From an uncultured Treponema sp. (GTDB lineage: Bacteria; Spirochaetota; Spirochaetia; Treponematales; Treponemataceae), in the NCBI GenBank assembly GCA_937901865.1, contig CALDID010000266.1, forward strand, positions 1 through 5,394: 5,394 bases of DNA. The letters run 5' to 3'. Position 1 is the stretch's first letter; each line of letters opens with the position of its first letter. The notes under the pieces were generated by a model. That model did no database searches. It was not told where the DNA came from and was given only the letters and a program-made list of their open reading frames with translations. Of the stretch, positions 1-5,394 are shown one piece after another. Made by a program: the position numbers and the translations under genes.

Positions 1-479
1 TCGCACGGCACTTTTATGTCAGACAAATTTTCGCGCACATATTCTGAAACACAAACTATTCGGTCAGCACATTTTTTCAGTATTTTTATATAAAACCGCT
101 TCACAAAACTTGGATTTATATATACTTCATGTACATGATAGATTATTTTTTCTCGTTTTAACTTTGCCGCAAGGGCTGCACCGAAGGGGACAACAGTATT
201 TATGTAAATCACATCAAAGCGATGAAACAACACAAAGAAAAACATTTTTATTTGTGAAAGCACAAATAAAAAGGCAAGTAACAACTTGCAATTTGTCCAA
301 CGATAACTATTACTGCAAAAGCGTACACCGTCAATATGAGAAAGAAAGCCATCTGTTTGTGAAGTCAAAAGAGAAATTTTTATATCACTTTCTTTTTTAA
401 CACAATCAACGACACTTCTCAAAACTTTCGGAGAACCCGTATAATTATTGAGTAAATGTACAAAAAAAATTTTTATCAT
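1..479 (-). CDS. GT4-type glycosyltransferase, N-terminal half (runs off the left edge)
   Basis: An open frame of 159 complete codons runs from an ATG at 479 to the window edge with no stop. I translated it by hand. Its first part, MIKIFFVHLLNNYTGSPKVL, has the N-terminal beta strand and glycine-containing loop (NNYTGSPKVL, residues 11-20) of GT-B-fold family 4 enzymes. Further on are DVIYINT (89-95), the small-residue helix FGAALAAKL (99-107), YHVHE (114-118) and the ADRIVCVSEYV segment (138-148), which is the usual end of the acceptor-binding domain in GT4 proteins. The C-terminal nucleotide-sugar-binding domain, with its E-x7-E motif, would lie outside the window. The role is inferred: a cytoplasmic or membrane-associated transfer of one sugar to the lipid-linked repeat unit; donor and acceptor cannot be read. 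It starts 34 bases after the polymerase gene. A second in-frame ATG at 485-483 is less likely because AAGGA directly abuts it. Confidence 0.88.
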   Translation of the reverse strand, partial: MIKIFFVHLLNNYTGSPKVLRSVVDCVKKESDIKISLLTSQTDGFLSHIDGVRFCSNSYRWTNCKLLLAFLFVLSQIKMFFFVLFHRFDVIYINTVVPFGAALAAKLKREKIIYHVHEVYINPSFVKRFYIKILKKCADRIVCVSEYVRENLSDIKVPC

Positions 480-485
480 ATTCAT

Positions 486-490
486 TCCTT
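486..490 (-). promoter_or_regulatory. Ribosome binding site of the GT4 gene; decides its start
   Basis: On the minus strand AAGGA is followed by ATGAAT and then ATG at 479-477. This gives 6 bases of spacing to the second ATG but zero to the first (485-483), so 479 is the better start. An in-frame TAA at 491-489 rules out any start further upstream. Confidence 0.6.
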
Positions 491-513
491 ATTAAAGTTT
501 TTCTGATTACCAC

Positions 514-1617
514 CTATAAATAATATGGTTGAATCAAATTTCTTGGTCCCCAAATAAAAATTGTGAATATCGAATATGTCAGTACAAAAAAGCAAATCAT
601 ATATTTAGCTAATTTTTTTTCTTTAACAACACTATAAAAATGAAAAATAATAAAAGGCTCAAACAATTGAACATAAAAATAAAATCTATCGTAAACCACA
701 ACAGAAGATTGAAATAGCGCAATGAATACAAAATACACAGTGTGAAACATAAAAACATCAAAGAAATCGTTCTTTTGTACCACTTTAAAAAAAACGTTTG
801 TCAGAAAAATAATAAACATAGTTATTAAATGAGAGTGACTAATATGAACACTTCCCAAATTCTGATATAAAATATATGATTTCAAAACAGCAATACCATG
901 AGAAAAATCAGGAATGAGAGAAACTATAGTTTTTATGATTGATGTTTTAAGAAAAAAAACTAAAAGAATAAAAAAAATAAAATGTTGACATCTTTTATGA
1001 ATTCTTTGCGAAAAAAAATTGATAACTGGAAATAATAAAAAAATTAATGCTGAATAATGTATAGAAAATGCCAACATACCTAATAAAAAATATCGAATAA
1101 AGCATTTGTGTCGAAATTCCAAATAGGAAATATCTACAATTCCAATTGCAATAGCTTGCCTATACATACTTAGGTGAAATATATAAAAATAATAAAAGCA
1201 CGACATCAGAACTAAGTAAGTACAACAATTCTTTCTATCTAGCTTATAGTAAAAAATAAAATTACCTAATACAATCAAAAAAGACATTGAAAATAAAAAT
1301 AATTTATCTGAAATATAGCTGTTAGGCATATACATCAAAGTGTGCAAACACAAAATTAGCACTTCAAAACCTTTTTCAGCTTGCCCCTTTAATTGCATAA
1401 TGTAAGAGTTTGAACCTTCTCTAAACCACCCAAGATATCTTACAGAATCAAGACCTATATTCGTATTTCGTATTCCAAAAAATGCTGATATAGCAAAAAT
1501 GAGAGCAATATATTTAAAAACATTTATCACAGAAGTTTTTATATTTGATGATGGTAGAAATTTAGGAACAAATAATAAAAACAACGCAATAACAAAAAAA
1601 AGATAAATACTTCTCAT
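514..1617 (-). CDS. EpsG-family polysaccharide polymerase (Wzy-like membrane protein)
   Basis: A 367-residue, strongly hydrophobic protein with roughly ten membrane segments, among them about 4-17, 33-48, 106-124, 132-148, 174-200, 213-223, 264-277 and 337-356. Three features point to the EpsG family: GIRNTNIGLDSVRY (48-61; R50, G55, D57 and Y61 match the R-x4-G-x-D-x3-Y pattern), MYRQAIAIGI (151-160), and SIHYSAL (185-191), a family histidine followed by a small-residue segment. EpsG proteins are taken to polymerise oligosaccharide repeat units on the outer face of the cytoplasmic membrane, the role Wzy plays in flippase-dependent pathways; the bond formed cannot be read. The ATG sits directly after the GT2 stop (TAAATG), with AAGGT 9 bases upstream inside the previous gene. 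It is very AT-rich: two 60-base stretches I counted (601-660 and 961-1020) hold only 11 and 10 G+C. A lipid-linked ligase of similar topology is a less likely alternative. Confidence 0.85.
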   Translation of the reverse strand: MRSIYLFFVIALFLLFVPKFLPSSNIKTSVINVFKYIALIFAISAFFGIRNTNIGLDSVRYLGWFREGSNSYIMQLKGQAEKGFEVLILCLHTLMYMPNSYISDKLFLFSMSFLIVLGNFIFYYKLDRKNCCTYLVLMSCFYYFYIFHLSMYRQAIAIGIVDISYLEFRHKCFIRYFLLGMLAFSIHYSALIFLLFPVINFFSQRIHKRCQHFIFFILLVFFLKTSIIKTIVSLIPDFSHGIAVLKSYILYQNLGSVHISHSHLITMFIIFLTNVFFKVVQKNDFFDVFMFHTVYFVFIALFQSSVVVYDRFYFYVQLFEPFIIFHFYSVVKEKKLAKYMICFFVLTYSIFTIFIWGPRNLIQPYYL

Positions 1618-2427
1618 TTATTTGTACCTTAAAATATTTATTTTATGCATAACTTTATAAATAAAAATCCATAACCAAACAAAAATTTTTTCTCTTTTCG
1701 TCTTATAGATTTTATAATACGCTGTATTTCGCTCTAAAAAACGTAGCCAATTTTCTTCTTCGCTTATATTTTCATTTTCAAAAGATAAATTATGAGAAAT
1801 ATCAATATTTAATAAATACAAGTATTTGTTTTTCCTTGTATAATGATAAAAAAAATCAGTATCAACTCCGTATAATTTTAGTTCTTCATTAAATTTGTAC
1901 TGCTCTTTTAAATATTGTGTAGATATTACTAATCCACTTGTAATTCCAACCAAATTTTTGCAATTACAAACACCAAAAGATATTTTTTTTATTTTTTTGT
2001 TTTTACCTGGTAATATATTTTTTCCAGGACTATATATAGCTCCTGATGACGTTCTGATTAAAGGCATAAACAAATTTATATCTTTATTATTTTCAATAGC
2101 CCTATTAAGTGTACTGTCTAAGTTTTCTTCTTTTATCATTGTATCTTGGTCAAATATTGCTATATAATCCGCAGAAGAACAAATTGAAATGACAGTATTA
2201 TAAACTATTGCAAGTGATGTATTTTCTGGTGTATGAAAAAAATATACATTTTTAGTTTCAAAGAAGTCTTTACAGTCTTCTAGACTATTTATTATATTTG
2301 GTGAATTATCCCAAACAAAAATTTCATTAGCATCACAAGAACCTATTTTATTATTTTTTAAAGAAATTGCTGTTGCTGATTCACAAACTTTGCATTTGTA
2401 TAATACAACTAAAAAACACTTTTTCAT
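1618..2427 (-). CDS. Glycosyltransferase family 2, rhamnosyltransferase-like
   Basis: A 269-residue GT-A-fold enzyme. It opens with the beta strand CFLVVLYK, then WDNS (39-42), the nucleotide-site segment NTSLAIVYN (69-77), and the metal-binding DxD as FDQDT (92-96). The DQD(S/T) form and the NxSLAxxYN stretch are typical of the RfbF/WbbL-like rhamnosyltransferase branch. Later come GITSGLVIS (161-169), the acceptor-side acidic pair YGVDTDFFYH (186-195; D189 and D191), and ISHNLS (210-215). A hydrophobic patch near the C-terminus (about 248-259, rich in W, F and I) flanked by lysines may bind the membrane. The length fits a single-domain member. The inferred role is adding one sugar, perhaps a deoxyhexose, to the undecaprenyl-linked repeat unit. 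Its ATG overlaps the upstream stop (ATGA), with GGGGTGA as ribosome binding site. It is AT-rich and lysine/asparagine-rich compared with the three genes upstream. The donor sugar is not determined. Confidence 0.88.
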   Translation of the reverse strand: MKKCFLVVLYKCKVCESATAISLKNNKIGSCDANEIFVWDNSPNIINSLEDCKDFFETKNVYFFHTPENTSLAIVYNTVISICSSADYIAIFDQDTMIKEENLDSTLNRAIENNKDINLFMPLIRTSSGAIYSPGKNILPGKNKKIKKISFGVCNCKNLVGITSGLVISTQYLKEQYKFNEELKLYGVDTDFFYHYTRKNKYLYLLNIDISHNLSFENENISEEENWLRFLERNTAYYKIYKTKREKIFVWLWIFIYKVMHKINILRYK

Positions 2428-3653
2428 TTTTTCACCCCAAGTTTAAATATTTTTTCTGCACTTTTACCGTCAACAAATTCTGCGAACTGCTTTATTTTCT
2501 CATCTGACACAGGTGCATAATTTTCATTTTCCAATATTTCAAGCAATTCATTCCAGTTATGAGCTTTAACACCTTCAATTTCTGTATTGTAATCAAAATA
2601 ATGTCCGCGAGCAGTTTGTAAATACTCTTCCAAATCAAAAGGAGCTAAAATAACAGGCTTCCTTGTAACAATAAAATCAAAATAAATACTTGAATAATCT
2701 GTAATTAACACATCAACTTGCGCGACAAAGTTATATAGCTCGTCAAAATCGTTATCAGAAATCATTAAAAAGCGAGAATTTCCATTTCTATGATGCAGCA
2801 ATGTTGCATCATAGAAATGTGGTTTATATAAAACCACATTTCGTTGATTTTCGAGCGTTAGCTCGAATTTTTCTGCGTCAAATCCGTATTTCTCATTAAA
2901 TGGGTCAAAAGGCTCTTTTGTCCATGCACCAGTACGAAATGTAGGCATATAGAGAATAATTTTGCTGTCTGGAAACTTTTTTCTGATATTTTCTAAAAAC
3001 GGTTCTGCACGAGAATTAAAAAGCACATCAAGACGTGGCGAGCCTGTATTCAAAATCTTAGAATCATCGAACAGAAATGCACTTTTCAAAAACGGACGAA
3101 AAAAGCTAGAATTAGTTATTGTATATGTATTTGGCAAGTAATGAAAACTTCTCCACTGAAAAAGATTTTTATTCAAAGCTACAGAAATATCATTAATAAC
3201 TCGTCCTATTTTCGATTTCTTTATTTGCCCAGAAAAAGAATCATCGTACAAAATCTTTTTTAATGGCATTCCGTGCCAAAGCGCATAATGTTTTATTCCA
3301 TTACAAAATCCATAGAAAAATTCACCACCTGTTGTTGTAAAAAGAGTACTTGCTCTGAGTGTCAAAAGCATACACTTTAAAGATTTTGAGTATACTGCAT
3401 TTTTATTTTGTGCGATTAACTTTGCAACAAGCGTTTTATCTTTCGTAATCCAAACACAGTTTATTTCTGGATGATTTTTCAAAACATACTCAAACATTGC
3501 ACGGGAATTATCAGAATACTTTTGTCCAAACCATGCGCTGAAAATCCAAAGTTTTTTGTTTCGAGGAAATAGCCCACATAACCACCACACAGGCAAAAAT
3601 AGACACGAAAGAATTAGTTTTATTAGTAATCGCATTGCTTTGAAGATAATCAT
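2424..3653 (-). CDS. CDP-glycerol glycerophosphotransferase family protein (TagB/TagF-like)
   Basis: A 409-residue protein of the Glyphos_transf family, which moves glycerol-phosphate (or ribitol-phosphate) from its CDP-activated form to a polymer or lipid-linked sugar. A hydrophobic, basic N-terminus (about 8-30) suggests membrane contact. Family landmarks appear in order: WHGMPLKK (126-133, the conserved histidine motif), TGSPRLD (203-209), LYMPTFR (234-240), LYKPH (275-279) and ITDYSSIYFDF (317-327). These cover the full catalytic domain, so the protein looks complete. I chose the ATG at 3653 because it overlaps the flippase stop (ATGA) and follows GAGGAGGT by a good spacing. A longer frame from 3710 would add 19 residues lying wholly within the flippase gene and lacks support. 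In a Wzx/Wzy cluster its likely job is to add a polyol-phosphate branch or phosphodiester link to the repeat unit. Three perfect inverted repeats span codons 263-290, around the KPH motif. Acceptor and donor are inferred from the family. Confidence 0.9.
   Translation of the reverse strand: MIIFKAMRLLIKLILSCLFLPVWWLCGLFPRNKKLWIFSAWFGQKYSDNSRAMFEYVLKNHPEINCVWITKDKTLVAKLIAQNKNAVYSKSLKCMLLTLRASTLFTTTGGEFFYGFCNGIKHYALWHGMPLKKILYDDSFSGQIKKSKIGRVINDISVALNKNLFQWRSFHYLPNTYTITNSSFFRPFLKSAFLFDDSKILNTGSPRLDVLFNSRAEPFLENIRKKFPDSKIILYMPTFRTGAWTKEPFDPFNEKYGFDAEKFELTLENQRNVVLYKPHFYDATLLHHRNGNSRFLMISDNDFDELYNFVAQVDVLITDYSSIYFDFIVTRKPVILAPFDLEEYLQTARGHYFDYNTEIEGVKAHNWNELLEILENENYAPVSDEKIKQFAEFVDGKSAEKIFKLGVKK
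2783..2867. repeat. Cluster of three consecutive perfect inverted repeats inside a coding sequence
   Basis: On the plus strand, 2783-2797 (CATTTCTATGATGCA) pairs perfectly with 2805-2819 over 15 bp with a 7-base loop. 2814-2825 (GAAATGTGGTTT) pairs with 2831-2842 over 12 bp with a 5-base loop. 2850-2856 (TTCGAGC) pairs with 2861-2867 over 7 bp with a 4-base loop. The first two share six bases: the right arm of the first and the left arm of the second overlap at GAAATG (2814-2819), so both cannot form fully at once. CATTTC also occurs at both 2783-2788 and 2837-2842. The whole block is in frame and codes for residues 263-290 of the glycerophosphotransferase, including its KPH motif. Any function of the structure in RNA or DNA is inference. 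Confidence 0.9.
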
Positions 3654-4882
3654 ATTGACCTCCTCATCTCTTTTACTATTGCTACACAACGAATCGAAAA
3701 AACAACACATTCCGTGGCAAATGTCAAAAGAGGAACTGATATAAAATTCATCATATTAGTGAAATACAAGCAAAGAAGACCGATAATATGAAAAATCGAG
3801 CCTACAATAACGCTTGTATTTGCAATCTTTATTTTTCCCAGCGCACCAAGTAGAGGATATCCACCCAAATATGTTGGAAGAGAAATAATAATCAAAGGTA
3901 ACATACTGCGAAGCACTGGAATTGAGCCATCATAGCCTTCTCCGCAAACAATGCGAATAACAATCGGCGCAAGAAAATACAATATAATACACCCCGCGAT
4001 AACCACAGGTTCAAAAATCAATATTAGTTTTTTTACTAACCGATAATTTTTGTTTTTTACCATATACGGATAAATGCTATCCGAAACAGGAGAAAGCATC
4101 GAACGACACATATTTGTAATATTATTTGAAGTTCCATAAAGCGCAAGTTCTGCATTCGGAAACTTTAATCCCAAAAGTACAGTATTCAACGTTGTATACA
4201 TCGAAACTGCTATGCGTGAAATAAAAAATGCTGCAGCCTGCTTTAAATAATAAAGAGAATCTTTTAATGAAACTTTCACAAATTCAATATATTTCTTCTT
4301 GCATATGTTTCCCCATGTCAACAAAACAGAAACGGTAGCTCCGCCGATTGTTGCTAATGGTACAAAGAAGTAGTCATCAGATTTATGAATAAGCGCAAAA
4401 ATAATCGCAGTATAGACAAACTTCGAGAAAATCACTCTGTAAGTAAGGATACTCATTTTCTCAATACCACGAAAAAGATAATCTGGCAAAAAAATATTTA
4501 AAACTGTACCAAAATATGAAAGGTAGAAAAAAGTTTTTTGTTCAGAAAAAGTCTTTACAAATTTGCAACAAATAATCAACACTATCACACCAAAAGCAGC
4601 AAGCATTATTTTTGCATTGATAACGCCAAATGTGATGTTACCAAGTTTTCGCTTATCATCTCGATATTGAGAACATAAATTGGTTGCAGAAAGAATAAAT
4701 CCAAATTCAAGAAACAACATAAAATACGCCATAACCGCATTTGCAAATACAACTATACCGTATTTTTCAGTCCCAAGAACACGTGTCAAATACGGAAAGG
4801 TCAGCAGAGGAAAAACATAGTTTGCAATCTGCATTAAATAGAGAAAAAATGTATTTTTAAACAGATTTTTCTCTGCCGTCAT
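3650..4882 (-). CDS. wzx: Wzx-type polysaccharide flippase (MOP superfamily)
   Basis: A 410-residue integral membrane protein with about twelve hydrophobic segments. It begins with a short basic cytoplasmic stretch, then TM1 and the segment PLLTFPYLTRVLGTEKYG (25-42), which closely matches the N-terminal signature of the Polysaccharide_synt family (flippase branch of the MOP superfamily). The length is normal for the family. These proteins move undecaprenyl-diphosphate-linked repeat units from the inner to the outer face of the cytoplasmic membrane. The gene symbol reflects this role; substrate specificity cannot be read. Its ATG overlaps the oxidoreductase stop as ATGA (4882-4879), and its own TGA overlaps the next start in the same way. 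The ribosome binding site is weak (a GGA a few bases before the ATG), so translation probably depends on coupling to the upstream gene. GC is clearly higher here than in the polymerase and GT2 genes (27 of 60 in 3901-3960). Paired with the EpsG-like polymerase, it defines a Wzx/Wzy-type route. Confidence 0.92.
   Translation of the reverse strand: MTAEKNLFKNTFFLYLMQIANYVFPLLTFPYLTRVLGTEKYGIVVFANAVMAYFMLFLEFGFILSATNLCSQYRDDKRKLGNITFGVINAKIMLAAFGVIVLIICCKFVKTFSEQKTFFYLSYFGTVLNIFLPDYLFRGIEKMSILTYRVIFSKFVYTAIIFALIHKSDDYFFVPLATIGGATVSVLLTWGNICKKKYIEFVKVSLKDSLYYLKQAAAFFISRIAVSMYTTLNTVLLGLKFPNAELALYGTSNNITNMCRSMLSPVSDSIYPYMVKNKNYRLVKKLILIFEPVVIAGCIILYFLAPIVIRIVCGEGYDGSIPVLRSMLPLIIISLPTYLGGYPLLGALGKIKIANTSVIVGSIFHIIGLLCLYFTNMMNFISVPLLTFATECVVFSIRCVAIVKEMRRSI
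3658..3665 (-). promoter_or_regulatory. Strong ribosome binding site fixing the start of the glycerophosphotransferase gene
   Basis: The minus strand reads GAGGAGGT, CAAT, ATG. This near-perfect Shine-Dalgarno sequence lies inside the last codons of the flippase gene and gives normal spacing to the ATG at 3653-3651. It is the strongest such site in the window and is the main reason for preferring this start over the ATG at 3710. Confidence 0.85.
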
Positions 4883-5394
4883 TTTCCAAAGTCCGCCTTT
4901 ATCTGCGAATAATATTCAATCCATTTTGCCAATTGTACAGAATCTTCTGTTGAGAGCATAGAACTTTCCCGTGAGTTTTCTGCAATCCGTTGCACAAACT
5001 CAACCAACTCATATCGAAGTCCATCGCCATCAAACTTATAGAAATACTTGCAGTTATTGCGCATATCCTCAAAGCGCATCTCAAAATACTCTGTTTTCCA
5101 CCATGGTGCAGGAACATAGATATAGCCACGAGTGCCAGTAATCACAAGACTTCCCTCACTCTTTGCGCCTAAGCCGACCTTAAAAGACGCAGTAGCATTC
5201 TGATAGCGAAAAAAGCCCTTCGTAAATATATCAACACCGTTCTGCATATCTGAATAAAAATGCTTTTCTTTTACATGATTTCCTAACAACTTCAAAATTG
5301 GAAGAAGCACATAACTCCCCAGTTCATTAAAACTTCCGCCCCCAAGCTGCGGATTAAACTCTCTTAGAGATGTATTGTCTAACAGTTTTGTAAA
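4879..5394 (-). CDS. Gfo/Idh/MocA-family oxidoreductase, C-terminal part (runs off the right edge)
   Basis: The frame is open from the window edge, with 171 codons visible before TGA. A GTG at 5310-5308 is not the start, because the frame continues upstream as LREFNPQLGGGSFNELGSY; the GGGSFNELGSY segment (visible residues 18-28) is the conserved glycine-rich turn plus helix at the start of the Gfo/Idh/MocA C-terminal domain. Further on, GTRGYIYVPAPWW and YFEMRFED form the usual GTxGxI strand and substrate-side strand, and the last helix (LVEFVQRIAENS) is also typical. The NAD(P)-binding Rossmann domain and the catalytic EKP motif lie outside the window. The family oxidises or reduces hydroxyl or keto groups on sugars, nucleotide sugars and polyols, so here it probably works on a precursor of the polysaccharide. 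The particular variant resembles, in my recollection, the oxidoreductase half of proteins fused to a CDP-glycerol-type cytidylyltransferase; this cannot be tested here. It is the most GC-rich part of the window (29 of 60 in 5101-5160). Confidence 0.88.
   Translation of the reverse strand, partial: FTKLLDNTSLREFNPQLGGGSFNELGSYVLLPILKLLGNHVKEKHFYSDMQNGVDIFTKGFFRYQNATASFKVGLGAKSEGSLVITGTRGYIYVPAPWWKTEYFEMRFEDMRNNCKYFYKFDGDGLRYELVEFVQRIAENSRESSMLSTEDSVQLAKWIEYYSQIKADFGK

Noticed and set aside
110..400. Plus-strand open frame of 96 codons.
   Set aside because: It is antisense to the GT4 gene, has no family features and no convincing ribosome binding site.
462..469. Run of eight A near the start of the GT4 gene, with similar 8-base runs at 1011-1018 and 1983-1990, considered as phase-variation sites.
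   Set aside because: Runs of eight are expected in DNA this AT-rich, all three are in frame, and none is long enough on its own to suggest slippage control.
480..513. Short gap between the polymerase and GT4 genes, examined for a terminator or promoter.
   Set aside because: No hairpin followed by a T run and no convincing -35/-10 pair; it only holds the AAGGA ribosome binding site.
1895..2167. Plus-strand open frame of 90 codons, hydrophobic product.
   Set aside because: It is antisense to the GT2 gene; the hydrophobic character comes from the complement of lysine and asparagine codons.
3654..3710. Upstream in-frame ATG at 3710 adding 19 residues (MCCFFDSLCSNSKRDEEVN) to the glycerophosphotransferase.
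   Set aside because: The extension lies fully inside the end of the flippase gene, is unlike the family's N-terminus, and bypasses the GAGGAGGT site and ATGA overlap that mark 3653.
4937..4950. Small palindrome ACAGAATCTTCTGT within the oxidoreductase gene.
   Set aside because: Six-base arms with a two-base centre occur often by chance, and nothing around it suggests a binding site or terminator.
4899..5172. Two further short frames over the oxidoreductase (4899-5129 minus, 4990-5172 plus).
   Set aside because: Both lie inside the oxidoreductase coding sequence, which has clear family motifs in another frame.
5308..5310. GTG that could be read as the start of a 143-residue protein.
   Set aside because: The frame stays open to the window edge, and the glycine-rich oxidoreductase motif lies upstream of this codon, so it is an internal valine.

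Overview
The window is one segment of a surface-polysaccharide (capsule, O-antigen or exopolysaccharide) biosynthesis cluster. All six genes lie on the minus strand, so transcription runs from the right edge (5394) to the left edge (1). Both edges cut genes: the first is missing its N-terminal part and the last its C-terminal half. The base composition is low-GC, the Shine-Dalgarno signals include a near-perfect GAGGAGGT, and the families present fit a low-GC anaerobe of the Bacillota, Spirochaetota or Fusobacteriota kind. The genus cannot be settled from these sequences.

In transcription order the genes are: a Gfo/Idh/MocA-family oxidoreductase C-terminus (5394-4879), a Wzx-type flippase (4882-3650), a TagB/TagF-like CDP-glycerol glycerophosphotransferase family protein (3653-2424), a GT2 glycosyltransferase of the rhamnosyltransferase-like type (2427-1618), an EpsG-family polymerase (1617-514), and the N-terminal half of a GT4 glycosyltransferase (479 to beyond 1). 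The first four junctions are ATGA overlaps (three) or direct abutment (TAAATG), the mark of a translationally coupled operon. Only the last junction has a gap (34 bases), and it contains no visible terminator or promoter.

Together these genes describe a Wzx/Wzy-type pathway. Glycosyltransferases build a lipid-linked repeat unit in the cytoplasm, a polyol-phosphate transferase probably decorates it or joins units by phosphodiester, the flippase moves it across the membrane, and the EpsG-like protein polymerises it. The oxidoreductase probably makes or modifies a nucleotide-activated precursor.

The oddest feature is a run of three back-to-back perfect inverted repeats (2783-2867) inside the glycerophosphotransferase coding sequence, two of which share sequence and so could form competing hairpins. 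A second pattern is a sharp fall in GC over the polymerase and GT2 genes. I see no RNA gene, CRISPR array, insertion sequence or mobile-element gene, and there is no gene-free stretch over 300 bases.
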